Assembly: GCF_000146165.2 (NCBI RefSeq)
Contig: NC_004347.2
Coordinates: 4,821,029 to 4,885,028, forward strand
DNA from: Shewanella oneidensis MR-1
Lineage (GTDB): Bacteria; Pseudomonadota; Gammaproteobacteria; Enterobacterales; Shewanellaceae
Length of the DNA stretch: 64,000 nt
Direction: 5' to 3'
Shown here piece after piece: positions 26,739 through 36,394 of the stretch; the stretch's first letter is position 1, and each line of letters starts with the position of its first letter. The position numbers and the translations under genes were made by a program. Under the pieces are notes generated by a model. That model made no database searches. It saw only the letters and a program-made list of their open reading frames with translations, and was not told the DNA's origin.

Positions 26739-26915
26739 ATGGCAACCAAAGAAGAGTTAGAACAAACCTTAGTTCCAACACTGCTCAGCAACCTTGAAAA
26801 ATTGCTCGGTCGTATTGAGTTTGGAACGGTGGAATTAACCTTTCACCATGGAAAATTAGTCCAACTAGAAAAGAAAGAAAAATTTCGATTAGACCAATTA
26901 TCTCAATCGAAGTAG
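26739..26915 (+). CDS. DUF2292 (YezD-like) small protein
   Basis: A 58-residue protein. I choose ATG 26739 because GAGGA lies 5 bases upstream; an in-frame ATG at 26727 overlaps that site. The core 'LLGRIEFGTVELTFHHGKLVQLEKKEKFRL' region is the DUF2292/YezD signature. Members of this family recur beside sulfate or sulfonate assimilation genes, which is the case here, but their biochemical role is unknown. It is 83 bp after the hydrolase gene and 81 bp before sbp. Confidence 0.82.
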   Translation: MATKEELEQTLVPTLLSNLEKLLGRIEFGTVELTFHHGKLVQLEKKEKFRLDQLSQSK

Positions 26916-26996
26916 CTGTAAAAAGATAATTAGTAACAAACCCACATCGCTGACCGGTCCACCGGAAGCCTTATTTCACATTATGAGGATTTCGGT

Positions 26997-28010
26997 ATGA
27001 GTATTTTATCTCGGTTACAACAAGCAACACTTGCCCTAACATTCACCTCAGTTAGCTTTCTTGCGCTTGCTGAAAATACTTTGTTGAATGTTTCCTATGA
27101 TCCAACCCGAGAATTTTATCGGGAATATAACCAACTTTTTAGTCAATATTGGCAAAAACAAGGCCATGAAGCTCCTACCGTCCGTCAATCTCACGGTGGT
27201 TCAGGCTCGCAAGCTCGCTCAGTTATCGATGGCTTAGAAGCGGACGTTGTAACACTGGCATTGGCCTATGACGTTGATGCATTGAGACAAAAAGCAGATT
27301 TAATTCCTGAAAATTGGCAAAGCCGCCTCCCTCATAATAGCTCTCCTTACACTTCAACTATTGTGTTACTAGTACGTAAAGGAAATCCCAAGAATATCCA
27401 TGATTGGAATGATTTAGCCCGCAAAGGTGTAGAGGTTATTACCCCGAATCCTAAAACATCGGGCGGGGCACGTTGGAACTACCTCGCCGCTTGGGGATAT
27501 GCACTGAAGCAATACGGCTCTGAAGAAAAAGCCTTAGAGTTTGTCACGCAAATTTATAAAAACGTACCAGTGCTTGACTCAGGCGCCCGCGGTGCAACCA
27601 ATACTTTTGTACAGCGACAAATTGGTGATGTTTTTATCGCTTGGGAAAACGAAGCATTTCTTGCTGTCGAACAATTAGGTAAAGGCGAGTTTGAGATTAT
27701 TGTCCCGAGTGTCAGTATTCTTGCTGAGCCACCAGTCGCTATTGTCGATAAAAATGTTGATCGCAAAGGAACACGCAAACTGGCAGAAGCCTATTTAGCT
27801 CAGCTTTATACTGATGAAGCGCAACATCTTGCTGCAAAACACTTTTATCGCCCAGCTAACCCAAATATTTCTAAACAATATAAGGATAAGTTTCCCCAAT
27901 TAACCTTGTTTACCATTGATGATGTCTTCGGTGGCTGGAACAAAGCACAACAAACTCATTTCAATGATGGTGGTTATTTCGACACCATTCTAACCAAAAT
28001 CAGTAAATAA
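26997..28010 (+). CDS. sbp: Periplasmic sulfate-binding protein
   Basis: A 337-residue periplasmic binding protein. The signal peptide is residues 1-24 ('[13 protein letters not shown]', cleavage after ALA). Family signatures include '[20 protein letters not shown]', '[20 protein letters not shown]' (sulfate-contacting loop) and '[18 protein letters not shown]'. It delivers sulfate or thiosulfate to the CysTWA ABC importer encoded immediately downstream. Start ATG 26997 has an AGGA site. The length equals that of enteric Sbp/CysP. Confidence 0.95.
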   Translation: MSILSRLQQATLALTFTSVSFLALAENTLLNVSYDPTREFYREYNQLFSQYWQKQGHEAPTVRQSHGGSGSQARSVIDGLEADVVTLALAYDVDALRQKADLIPENWQSRLPHNSSPYTSTIVLLVRKGNPKNIHDWNDLARKGVEVITPNPKTSGGARWNYLAAWGYALKQYGSEEKALEFVTQIYKNVPVLDSGARGATNTFVQRQIGDVFIAWENEAFLAVEQLGKGEFEIIVPSVSILAEPPVAIVDKNVDRKGTRKLAEAYLAQLYTDEAQHLAAKHFYRPANPNISKQYKDKFPQLTLFTIDDVFGGWNKAQQTHFNDGGYFDTILTKISK

Positions 28011-28072
28011 ACTTAGTGCGGTTTCCCCTACGCGAAGCCGCTTATCTATTTGATTCACCATGGAATAAGAAT

Positions 28073-28897
28073 ATGGGTAAGGCAGTTATGAAATCGGTTT
28101 TGCCAGGTTTTGGTATTACCTTGGGCTTCTCAGTTTTATATTTAAGCCTCCTTTTTTTACTCCCTGTGGCTGGATTGATCCTGTTTACGCTGCAAATGAG
28201 TTGGGCTGATTTTTGGGTCGCAATTAGTCATCCTCAGGTTGTAGCTTCCTACAAGCTATCATTTGCGGCGTCTTTTATTGGCGCCACGATAAACGCAGTC
28301 TTTGGCACGTTAGTCGCTTGGGTGCTTGTGCGCTATCAGTTTTTAGGTAAGAAAGTCGTTGATGCTTTGGTGGATCTCCCGTTTGCATTACCCACTGCAG
28401 TGGCTGGTATTGCATTGGTTACGCTCTATTCAACCACGGGTTGGGTTGGCCAATATCTATATTTATGGGGCATTAAAGTCGCCTACAGTGAGATAGGCGT
28501 TGTTATTGCTTTAACTTACATAGGCTTACCCTTTGTAGTTCGCACCGTTCAACCCGTTTTAGCCGACTTTTCTAAGGAATTAGAAGAAGCCTCTGCCTCC
28601 CTTGGTGCGAGTCGATTCACAACGATAAAACGAGTCATTTTACCTGCAGTATTGCCTGCATTATTGACGGGTTACGCTTTAGCGTTTGCCAGAGCTGTGG
28701 GCGAATATGGTTCTGTGATTTTTATCTCTGGCAATTTGCCCTATCGCACAGAAATTACTCCGCTACTGATCGTCTCCAAAGCTGAGCAATATGATTATAA
28801 CGGGGCCGCCGCCATCGGCGTAGTTATGCTCGCAGCCGCATTCATCTTATTGTTAATCATTAATAGCCTACAGTGGTGGGCGAGTAAAAGAGGCTAA
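28073..28897 (+). CDS. cysT: Sulfate ABC transporter permease CysT (CysU)
   Basis: I choose ATG 28073 (MGKAVMKSVLPGFG, 274 residues); another ATG at 28088 is possible, and a GTG at 28016 would add 19 residues with no family counterpart. Six hydrophobic segments are visible. The EAA loop coupling to the ATPase is 'EASASLGASRFTTIKRVILP'. 'DALVDLPFALPTAVAGIAL' and 'YIGLPFVVRTVQPVL' are CysT hallmarks. It pairs with CysW to form the inner-membrane channel. The gap to sbp is about 60 bp and to cysW 4 bp. Confidence 0.95.
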   Translation: MGKAVMKSVLPGFGITLGFSVLYLSLLFLLPVAGLILFTLQMSWADFWVAISHPQVVASYKLSFAASFIGATINAVFGTLVAWVLVRYQFLGKKVVDALVDLPFALPTAVAGIALVTLYSTTGWVGQYLYLWGIKVAYSEIGVVIALTYIGLPFVVRTVQPVLADFSKELEEASASLGASRFTTIKRVILPAVLPALLTGYALAFARAVGEYGSVIFISGNLPYRTEITPLLIVSKAEQYDYNGAAAIGVVMLAAAFILLLIINSLQWWASKRG

Positions 28898-28901
28898 CTG
28901 A

Positions 28902-29753
28902 ATGAACACGTTATCTCCGGCAACCAACCACGCCACCACAGAAGCACCTTGGATAAAGTGGAGTTTGATTGGCCTTGCGTTAAGTTTTCTCGCGTTATTT
29001 TTAGTTCTACCTTTAGCGGTCGTACTCTACGGTGCTTTCGAGGCTGGTATTAATGTTTGGTGGCAAGCAATCACAGATCCTGACGCGCTTGCGGCCATTC
29101 GCTTAACGTTACTGGTATTAATTATTGTTGTACCAACCAATGCCATTTTCGGCGTAGCAATTGCTTGGGCTATTGCTAAATTTGAGTTTAGGGGAAAAAC
29201 CTTACTAATCTCGATTATTGATATGCCCTTTGCCATCTCACCTGTCGTCGTGGGATTGATTTTCGTGATCCTCTTCGGTGCCCAAGGATGGTTTGGACCT
29301 TGGCTCGCGGCCCATGATTTAAAGGTCATATTTGCCGTCCCAGGAATCATCATTGTCATCATGTTTGGCACTTTACCCTTCGTGGCGCGCGAATTGATCC
29401 CACTGATGCAACAACAGGGCAAAGATGAGGAAGAAGCCTCGCTAACCTTAGGCGCCAATGGTTTGAAAACCTTCTGGTACGTCACGCTACCAAATATTAA
29501 ATGGGGCTTACTCTACGGCGTGATCCTCTGTAATGCCCGTGCGATGGGCGAGTTTGGCGCGGTCGCTGTGGTGTCAGGTCGCATTCGCGGTGAGACGAAT
29601 ACTATGCCGCTACATATAGAAGTGCTCTACAACGAATACATGTTTACAGCCGCGTTTGCAGTATCGTCACTACTCACAGGCTTAGCACTGGTAACTATCG
29701 TGCTCAAAAGCATGGTGGAGTGGAAAGATGAACGTAAACATAAAACCAACTAA
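28902..29753 (+). CDS. cysW: Sulfate ABC transporter permease CysW
   Basis: A 283-residue permease with six hydrophobic segments. The EAA motif is 'EEEASLTLGANGLKTFWYVT', and typical CysW stretches are 'IIDMPFAISPVVVGLIFV' and 'VSGRIRGETNTMPLHIEVLY'. It begins 4 bp after cysT, indicating coupled translation, and is followed 27 bp later by cysA. It forms the heterodimeric sulfate/thiosulfate channel with CysT. Confidence 0.96.
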   Translation: MNTLSPATNHATTEAPWIKWSLIGLALSFLALFLVLPLAVVLYGAFEAGINVWWQAITDPDALAAIRLTLLVLIIVVPTNAIFGVAIAWAIAKFEFRGKTLLISIIDMPFAISPVVVGLIFVILFGAQGWFGPWLAAHDLKVIFAVPGIIIVIMFGTLPFVARELIPLMQQQGKDEEEASLTLGANGLKTFWYVTLPNIKWGLLYGVILCNARAMGEFGAVAVVSGRIRGETNTMPLHIEVLYNEYMFTAAFAVSSLLTGLALVTIVLKSMVEWKDERKHKTN

Positions 29754-29780
29754 GCGCACCACTTTATTAAAGAGACCACT

Positions 29781-30845
29781 ATGAGCATACATATCCAGCA
29801 AGTTAATAAGCATTTTGGTAACTTTGTCGCGGTTGATTCTGTGAACTTAGAGATAAAAACAGGCGAATTAACAGCCCTGTTAGGTCCATCAGGCTCAGGC
29901 AAAACAACATTATTACGTATTATTGCCGGACTCGAGCAGGCCGACAGCGGAATCGTCAAATTCAATGGTGAAGACATAACCACTCAACACGTGAGTGAGC
30001 GTGGCGTCGGTTTCGTATTCCAACACTACGCCCTATTTAAGCATATGACAGTGTTCGAAAATGTGGCCTATGGACTGACGGTCAGGCCAAGAAAAACACG
30101 CCCAAGCAAGGCGGAAATTGCCGAAAAGGTGCATTCATTACTCAAACTCGTCCAATTAGATTGGACCGCTGATCGCTATCCATCACAACTCTCTGGAGGG
30201 CAAAGACAACGCATCGCCCTTGCACGCGCATTGGCGGTAGAGCCAAAAGTCTTACTGCTTGATGAACCCTTTGGTGCACTTGATGCAAAAGTCCGCGCTG
30301 AATTACGCCGTTGGCTCAGACGCTTACACGATGAAATCAATGTGACTACGGTATTTGTCACCCATGATCAGGAAGAGGCACTCGAGGTGGCCGATAAAAT
30401 TGTAGTGATGAATAAAGGTCGTATCGAGCAGCAAGGCACACCAGAAGAAGTCTATGACACACCAAGCAATCCCTTTGTGTATGAATTTCTGGGTAACGTA
30501 AACCTATTCCATGCAAGGGTAAAACACGGCCATAGCACTATCGGCAATATTCATATTCCCTCACCAGAACACGCGGGAGGTGAAGAACAACAAGGTTTAG
30601 CCTATGTACGTCCACATGAAATTGAAGTATTAACCCAACCGACTGAAAATGCTATAAAAGTAAACTTAGATCTAGTAACCATCGTCGGTCCAGTTGCGCG
30701 ATTAGAAGTGTTGACCGAAATCGATGAGCAACTGATCCACGTTGAACTGTCCAAAGTGCAATTTAAACAGCTAGGGATCAGTAAAGGCGATAACGCTTGG
30801 ATACAGCCGCGCTATTCCAAAGTGTTTTTGGGGGAGGGCATTTAA
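29781..30845 (+). CDS. cysA: Sulfate/thiosulfate import ATPase CysA
   Basis: A 354-residue ABC ATPase. Walker A is '[15 protein letters not shown]', the signature motif '[15 protein letters not shown]', Walker B '[15 protein letters not shown]', and the H-loop '[10 protein letters not shown]'. The C-terminal regulatory domain (from about residue 240) contains '[10 protein letters not shown]', as in CysA. It powers the CysT/CysW permease and closes the sulfate operon. A GC-rich hairpin lies 20 bp after the stop. Confidence 0.96.
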   Translation: MSIHIQQVNKHFGNFVAVDSVNLEIKTGELTALLGPSGSGKTTLLRIIAGLEQADSGIVKFNGEDITTQHVSERGVGFVFQHYALFKHMTVFENVAYGLTVRPRKTRPSKAEIAEKVHSLLKLVQLDWTADRYPSQLSGGQRQRIALARALAVEPKVLLLDEPFGALDAKVRAELRRWLRRLHDEINVTTVFVTHDQEEALEVADKIVVMNKGRIEQQGTPEEVYDTPSNPFVYEFLGNVNLFHARVKHGHSTIGNIHIPSPEHAGGEEQQGLAYVRPHEIEVLTQPTENAIKVNLDLVTIVGPVARLEVLTEIDEQLIHVELSKVQFKQLGISKGDNAWIQPRYSKVFLGEGI

Positions 30846-30863
30846 CGGTTTAAAGAGTGTCGC

Positions 30864-30891
30864 AACAGAGCGCGAATTTTCGCGCTCTTGT
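30864..30891. terminator. Hairpin after cysA
   Basis: ACAGAGCGCGAA / TTCGCGCTCTTGT forms a long stem between the convergent cysA and the 158-residue hypothetical gene. There is no T-run, so it may act as an mRNA 3' stabiliser or a Rho-dependent end rather than an intrinsic terminator. Confidence 0.45.
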
Positions 30892-30904
30892 AGATATGAA
30901 GCCG

Positions 30905-31381
30905 CTAAAACTTTAAGGTCAAGGACTGGCCTTCTCCCATGCCTTGCCACTCGATCGTAAGATCCATTATCTCGTTGAGAATATGCTCAAAGTCAGATTC
31001 TGAAATCTTAGGCATGGCTAATTTTCGGTTACTACAGGCCTGCTCGAGTAAATAGATAAATCCCGCATAGCTAGGCGCATCGGCGGACCACAACAGAGAT
31101 TGCAATGCTTCAACCGTCGATTCGGTTTGCCAAATTTCAGTTTTGTCCGCAACGGCTAAAGAAGCCTCGTTATGCTCAAGGGTAAAATTGATATCAGCGC
31201 CAGCACGTATTTGGGAGAAAAAAGCGCCTTGAATACGCAGGCGCTTTTCAACAACGTAGTGAATCATATCGTGGGGAGCGATTCCCTGCTCAGGCATCTG
31301 AGTTTGTGTGGCACTGCCGTCCATACGCACACAACGTAACTGCCCGTAACGTGTTGAACCTTTAGTGAAGATAACTTGCAT
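30905..31381 (-). CDS. Hypothetical protein
   Basis: A 158-residue soluble protein. The frame extends to 31489, but the ATG at 31379-31381 (MQVIFTKGSTRYGQLRCV) has an AAGGA site and gives a compact protein with no membrane segment. 'GSTRYGQLRCVRMDGS' and 'PEQGIAPHDMIHYVVE' look conserved in style. I do not recognise the family. It may be co-transcribed with the GGDEF-EAL gene that ends at 31455 upstream on the same strand, although about 70 bp separate them. Confidence 0.7.
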   Translation of the reverse strand: MQVIFTKGSTRYGQLRCVRMDGSATQTQMPEQGIAPHDMIHYVVEKRLRIQGAFFSQIRAGADINFTLEHNEASLAVADKTEIWQTESTVEALQSLLWSADAPSYAGFIYLLEQACSNRKLAMPKISESDFEHILNEIMDLTIEWQGMGEGQSLTLKF

Positions 31382-31454
31382 AGCGCTGTCCTTAATTGAT
31401 CCATTCCCATCACCAGATTGACTCAAGTATAGTGCTAAATGGATAAAAAACGGC

Positions 31455-34400
31455 CTAAAAATTACGTTCAATAAAGCGGAAACAATCATCGGCAGATAAG
31501 GGTTTACTGAAATAATATCCCTGAACTAAATCGCAGCCCATGCTTGAGAGCAGCACCAGTTGGGCCTCGTTTTCTACCCCTTCGGCAACCACGGTTAACC
31601 CTAGTTCATGGGACATCGAAATCGTTGCCGCGCTGATTGCCGCATCGTTTGGATCATTTTCAATATCCTTCACAAAGGATCTGTCTAGCTTAAGCCTGTC
31701 TAAGGGCAGCAACTTCAAATACGAGAGTGACGAATAGCCTGTGCCAAAATCATCAATAGCCAATTCAATCCCCAGCTGGCGTAACTCGGCCAGCAACTTG
31801 GCATTTTGCTCTGGATACTGCATGGCGACACTTTCAGTGATCTCAAGCTCCAATGCGCCCTTACCCAGCTGATATTGGGCTAACACATTGATAATATCTG
31901 CGACTATTGTGTCTTTCCGTAGCTGATGCGCCGACAAATTAACGGCCATCCGCAACGTTTTAGCGCCCTTTTTACGCCACTGCGCCAGTTGTGCGAGGGC
32001 ATTTTCGAGTACCCATTGACCAATGGGGATAATCATATCGATTTCTTCGGCGATAGGGATAAAACGGTCGGGAGCAACCAATCCTAATTCGGGATGTTGC
32101 CAGCGAATTAGGGCTTCAACCCCAACCACTTGTCCGGTACTAATATCAATTTGAGGCTGATAAAAAAGCCTTAATTGATTACTAGCGATCGCTTGCCTAA
32201 GACCAGTCTCGATATATTGGCGCTCAGTCACTAAGGTGTTCATGGCGGTGGTGAAAAACTGGTAATTATTTCGCCCCGCCGCTTTAGCGCGATACATGGC
32301 CATATCGGCGTTTTTCATTAACGCCTCAACACTGTCGCCATCGGTCGGAAATAGGCTGATCCCAATACTCGGGGAGGAGTGTAGGGGTTTGTTATCTATG
32401 ATATAGACTTGATTCAAGCCACTGCGCAAAGCTTCTGCAGCCTTAGCGACACTGTCATGATCTGTCTCGGATAACACCACCACAAATTCATCCCCTCCTA
32501 AGCGCGCAACGATGTCATCATTGCCGACAATGCTATTTAAGCGCCGAGCCACTTCAAGTAACAACATATCACCGACATGATGGCCTAAGGTGTCATTGAT
32601 ATTTTTAAAGTGATCCATATCGATAAACATTACTGCAATCTGCGTGTTAGTAATGAAAGCATCTTGGAATACTTGTTCTAAGCGTGACTGCAGGCTAAGC
32701 CTGTTGGGTAATAAGGTCAGTGAATCATGGTGGGCTAAAAAGTAGATCCGCTCCTCGTTTATTTTCCGCTCGCTGATATCGGTAAAACTACCAATGTAAT
32801 GGCTGATCGTCCCCGTCTCATCGCGTACAACGGACATCATCAACCATTTCGGGAAATCGTAACCCTCCTTGTGGCGATCCCACACTTCCCCTTGCCAAAA
32901 ACCCGTTTGCTCTAGTGCTGCTCGCACTTGAGCATCCACGTTCTTATCAGTACGAGCCGATTCAATAAAGCGACAATTTTTGCCTATTATCTCCTCCCTT
33001 GAGTAGCCTGTAATTTGAGTAAAGGCGCTGTTTACATCCACAATAATGTCATTAGCATCAATAATGGTGATGCCTTCACCACTTTGCTGAAAAACCTGCG
33101 CTAACAGGTTTACCCGAGCAACGGTGCGCTCTTGCTCGGTAATATCTTCCACAACAAACAGGATGAGCGGCTCACCATTGGCCGCCGTCACTAAAGAACC
33201 ATTTAACCTGACGGCTACCAACCGCCCATCTTTATGGCGATAGTGCTTTTGATAGGGACCATAACGGTGTGTTTGCTTGAGACGTTCAAGCTGCTCGGCT
33301 TCGCTTGCACGGTAACGAACCGGTGTGAGGTCCCAAGGTTCAAGTGCTTGTAGTTCCTCCAATGTGTAGCCAGTAATCTCGGTAAACGCTTGGTTAATTG
33401 CAACAAACTGACTATCCTCAAGGCGTTTTAACACATGGCCTACGGGTGCCTTATCGAACAGGTTACGGTATTTTTCTTCACTCTCAACTAAGGTGGCTTG
33501 AAACGCTTGATTACGCGCAATCTCCTTCGAGAGCGCCATAGTTTTTTCGGCCACTTTATCCGCAATCCGATACCGCTCACCGGAAGAGATTAACGTCATC
33601 CCACTCACCACCGCACAGGTGATAAAGGCTAAAAGTAGCAGGAGTAACGATAGACTAAAGGTTTCGCCCATCAGGGCGGCATAGGACTCGTAAATAACAA
33701 TATGCCAATGACGATCGGCAAGCATTAAATGGGCTTGATAGTATTGGCCGGATTTGTCGCTATGTAGCTTGCCTGAAAAACTGGGAAATTTTTTCTGACT
33801 GTTTGCGTAAAGCAAAGCCCCATCGGCACTCATATCCGTCAGCCGCCAATGCAAGCCTTTTACTTGTTCAACTTTATTAATAATGCTTTCGATGTCGATG
33901 ACCGCCGAACAAAACCCTTTAATGTTACCAACACGATCAAAGGAAGGCACCAACAGTAGCGCGCCTCCGGGACCATTAGGGTCCTCTGCTAACTGAATCT
34001 TGCTCGTCATCACAGGAGCAAGTGTTGCCCTCACTTTTGCAATCGCCGCGGCCCTTACTGGCTCACTGTTAAGATCCAATCCAAGTACGCTTCGGCTACT
34101 GTTCAGGGGTTGCACATACTTAACAGGCGCAAGCCAACCATCGGCGTTAGGTTTACCGTCTTGTAAATATTTAATATTGAAAGCTCCCCCCAGCTCATCC
34201 CTAGTTGCTGACTCAAAACTATTTTTATCGCTTAGTGTAACCAACGGTGACCAAGCCCAAGCTCTAAAACCATCTAACTGCAGTTGGTTACGTATACCGA
34301 ACTGAATAAACTCATTTTCAGAGACCTTTTCACTGTTATCAAATAGACTGGCTAAAGCAACTAACTGCTGTAGATTCGTTCCCTGAAAACTTTCCACACT

Positions 34401-35009
34401 ACTAATAATGGCATTGGATTGAATTTGAAATTTATCCTGCAGTTGTTGCCGCTGGTTCATATCTGCGTAGTAATAAATCCCAATACAGAGTAAAAAACCA
34501 ACCAACAATGGAAGCCCAGTTTGAATCCGTCTTGAGCGCCAAATCGCTCGCCTATCGAACACTAACATGGTTAACGGGATAAAAATCACTGCACCAAGAA
34601 AATCCCCCATCCACCAATTGAACATACTGCTAACAACATCCGCACTGGTAATTGTGTCGCCCAAAACAAGGGCAGCATTGCCAAACAAAGAAGCAATACA
34701 GCAGCTAGCACTTAGACTTACCATTGATTTTATGACTGTTTCTGGTTTGTCTAAGGTCAACTGAGGATCAATATATTGAATAATGCGCGCTGAAATAATC
34801 GTTTGCAGTAACGTGCCCAAAGCAATAATGAGGGGTAACCAACCTAAGTGCAGCTCCTGACCAATATTCATATTTGTCAGCAACGACCCGATAAAAACAC
34901 CACCCCAAGGCGCACGCCCTTTCCACAAGAGACAAGAAGCAATTGCAACCCCAGCCGCAGGCCAAATTGCCGCAGAATATCCGGGAGGCAAGGCAATCAT
35001 CAAGCCCAT
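31455..35009 (-). CDS. MASE1-CHASE-PAS-PAS-GGDEF-EAL cyclic-di-GMP protein (N-terminus interrupted)
   Basis: From ATG 35009 the frame gives 1184 residues: a MASE1 multi-helix membrane sensor (1-165, starting 'MGLMIALPPGYSAAIWPAAG'), a periplasmic CHASE domain (about 190-440), a TM, and two PAS domains (about 505-750). The GGDEF domain has an intact 'ARLGGDEFVV' but no RxxD inhibitory site before it. The EAL domain has intact 'GVEALIRW' and 'DDFGTGYSSL'. Both synthesis and hydrolysis of cyclic-di-GMP are possible. The first MASE1 helix ('VNLFIALAYFILGQ') lies upstream in frame, yet no ATG/GTG/TTG occurs before an in-frame TGA at 35106-35108. An ATG-ATG pair with an AAGG site sits five codons beyond that TGA, so the native start is probably lost to a nonsense mutation. 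Confidence 0.88.
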   Translation of the reverse strand: MGLMIALPPGYSAAIWPAAGVAIASCLLWKGRAPWGGVFIGSLLTNMNIGQELHLGWLPLIIALGTLLQTIISARIIQYIDPQLTLDKPETVIKSMVSLSASCCIASLFGNAALVLGDTITSADVVSSMFNWWMGDFLGAVIFIPLTMLVFDRRAIWRSRRIQTGLPLLVGFLLCIGIYYYADMNQRQQLQDKFQIQSNAIISSVESFQGTNLQQLVALASLFDNSEKVSENEFIQFGIRNQLQLDGFRAWAWSPLVTLSDKNSFESATRDELGGAFNIKYLQDGKPNADGWLAPVKYVQPLNSSRSVLGLDLNSEPVRAAAIAKVRATLAPVMTSKIQLAEDPNGPGGALLLVPSFDRVGNIKGFCSAVIDIESIINKVEQVKGLHWRLTDMSADGALLYANSQKKFPSFSGKLHSDKSGQYYQAHLMLADRHWHIVIYESYAALMGETFSLSLLLLLLAFITCAVVSGMTLISSGERYRIADKVAEKTMALSKEIARNQAFQATLVESEEKYRNLFDKAPVGHVLKRLEDSQFVAINQAFTEITGYTLEELQALEPWDLTPVRYRASEAEQLERLKQTHRYGPYQKHYRHKDGRLVAVRLNGSLVTAANGEPLILFVVEDITEQERTVARVNLLAQVFQQSGEGITIIDANDIIVDVNSAFTQITGYSREEIIGKNCRFIESARTDKNVDAQVRAALEQTGFWQGEVWDRHKEGYDFPKWLMMSVVRDETGTISHYIGSFTDISERKINEERIYFLAHHDSLTLLPNRLSLQSRLEQVFQDAFITNTQIAVMFIDMDHFKNINDTLGHHVGDMLLLEVARRLNSIVGNDDIVARLGGDEFVVVLSETDHDSVAKAAEALRSGLNQVYIIDNKPLHSSPSIGISLFPTDGDSVEALMKNADMAMYRAKAAGRNNYQFFTTAMNTLVTERQYIETGLRQAIASNQLRLFYQPQIDISTGQVVGVEALIRWQHPELGLVAPDRFIPIAEEIDMIIPIGQWVLENALAQLAQWRKKGAKTLRMAVNLSAHQLRKDTIVADIINVLAQYQLGKGALELEITESVAMQYPEQNAKLLAELRQLGIELAIDDFGTGYSSLSYLKLLPLDRLKLDRSFVKDIENDPNDAAISAATISMSHELGLTVVAEGVENEAQLVLLSSMGCDLVQGYYFSKPLSADDCFRFIERNF

Positions 35010-35123
35010 TTGACCTAGGATAAAGTAGGCTAAGGCTATGAATAAATTGACCTGAATATAAGCAAATGCGTTGATATATAATCCCTTGTATTGATGGGTC
35101 GATAATCAGAATGAAGCCATCAT
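35010..35123 (-). pseudogene. Detached 5' end of the GGDEF-EAL gene with an in-frame TGA
   Basis: Reading the same frame upstream of ATG 35009 gives ATG ATG GCT TCA TTC TGA and then 33 open codons encoding the first MASE1 helix. An AAGG site precedes the ATG pair (35118-35123). A TGG-to-TGA or CGA-to-TGA change at 35106-35108 would explain the break. The gap from here to 35394 shows no other gene. Confidence 0.55.
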
Positions 35124-35394
35124 GCCTTAATCTGCAAATCAATCACAAGCGTAGCAAAACATTTAACGAGTTGAGGAACGAATACCAACTCTGATAGCCG
35201 CATTAAGGTTATTTATGGCTGCCGCTTAGATCAATTAGCGCTATTGCCCATACTAACTTCGACAGAGCATAATGCGGTAATCATGCCTTATGGCATTTAA
35301 TTGAACCGCGCCTTGGCCGGGAGTCATGATGGCTAACGCCCAAACTTAACTCAGTAAGTTGACGTCGAATCTGCATTTATTTGCTTTATTTTTC

Positions 35395-35616
35395 TTATGG
35401 TTGAGTTAAAACATGATGAATGATATCAGACTGAATCATGGACAGAATAGCGTTTGCATTTGATGAATTTAAGTCAAGCTCACACCAGCCATCGGTACCC
35501 ATAAACTCGACTTTCTCATACTCAATTTCAACAGATTTTTCAGTTGCAACTATCCCCCCAATTAATCTGAAAATTCCGGAACGAGTGTGTATACGACTGA
35601 TAGAGAACTTCTTCAT
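35395..35616 (-). CDS. Small hypothetical protein
   Basis: A 73-residue protein ('MKKFSISRIHTRSGIFRLIG'..., ending 'SDIIHHVLTQP') from an ATG with an AGG-containing site. There is no signal peptide or membrane helix, and the composition looks like a real folded protein (alternating beta-like segments with a single Cys). I do not recognise it. It lies downstream of the broken L,D-transpeptidase gene on the same strand. Confidence 0.45.
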   Translation of the reverse strand: MKKFSISRIHTRSGIFRLIGGIVATEKSVEIEYEKVEFMGTDGWCELDLNSSNANAILSMIQSDIIHHVLTQP

Positions 35617-35688
35617 GTTTTACCTAGTCCATAACAATTAAGCTAAGGGGTCACGAAACGCATTCCCAGTGAACGCATGGTTATGTGC

Positions 35689-36172
35689 TTATTGCACAAT
35701 TTCAATTGGAACACCCACATCCACAGCCTGCCAAATTTCATCCATTTCTGAATTTGTCACGGCGATGCAACCATTAGTCCAATTGAAAAATTGACTAGCG
35801 AACGACAACCAACCTAAGCCATTATGTTGACCATGAATCATGATGAGCCCACCAGGGGTTAACGCCTCGTTTTTTGGCACTCTCAATATCATGTTGATTT
35901 GGATAAGATATGTGGATGGCTTTATAAAACGCAGAATCCTCTTTCTTATAGTCAAGTAAATACTTCCCCTCAGGAGTTTTCTCATCTCCCTCCTGCTGTT
36001 TATGACCCACAGGATTCGCACCAAAAACAACATGATAAGATTTGAATGGTTTGCCATCAGCGATTAAGTATAGTTTTTTCTCGCTTTTACTAACCAATAC
36101 TGAATCAGCTTTCTGCGCACTAAAAACACAGCTTGAAAATAAAACCAATAATATGATTATGAAATTTTTCAC
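35689..36172 (-). pseudogene. L,D-transpeptidase (YkuD) family gene split by a frameshift
   Basis: From ATG 36172 the frame reads a signal peptide ('MKNFIIILLVLFSSCVFSAQ') and the first half of a YkuD domain ('KLYLIADGKPFKSYHVVFG', 'DEKTPEGKYLLDYKK'), then stops at 35822. The next frame carries the catalytic half to 35689: 'GGLIMIHGQHNGLG' and 'NWTNGCIAV' with the active-site Cys. The switch falls at a run of four C on the minus strand (35855-35858); with three C the two halves join as ...RGVNPGGLIMIHG. As written, the product lacks its catalytic Cys. L,D-transpeptidases form 3-3 peptidoglycan cross-links or attach lipoprotein to peptidoglycan. Confidence 0.85.
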
Positions 36173-36368
36173 GAGGTAACCTTAAGCACAAAACTTCCGC
36201 AGCATTATAGTGGAAAATTCGGCAGGAAAATCCAGCCACTCATTTAAAAATGAACCGAAGTCGCCTCGCAAATCAGCCTAGCCACCTTTTGAGCATATAG
36301 CTTTCAAGGAGATATACAGCACGCTTTTGGGCATTTCTTTGTTAGAGACTTTGGAAGTACGAGGTTGG
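36173..36368. other. Gap without a coding gene
   Basis: Upstream region of the broken L,D-transpeptidase. No supported frame is visible on either strand. A plus-strand terminator-like hairpin follows at 36369, with no gene to explain it. Confidence 0.4.
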
Positions 36369-36394
36369 ATAGAAGCATTACTGCTTCTATTTTT
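36369..36394 (+). terminator. Orphan plus-strand terminator-like hairpin
   Basis: ATAGAAGCA-TTAC-TGCTTCTAT followed by TTTTATGG has the form of an intrinsic terminator on the plus strand. There is no plus-strand gene in the preceding 5 kb, so it could end a small RNA or be a relic. Confidence 0.4.

Noticed and set aside
34768..35142. Minus-strand frame of 124 codons overlapping the start of the GGDEF-EAL gene
   Set aside because: It lies in a different frame over the MASE1 coding region and has no domain; it is a shadow frame, useful only for locating the lost start region.
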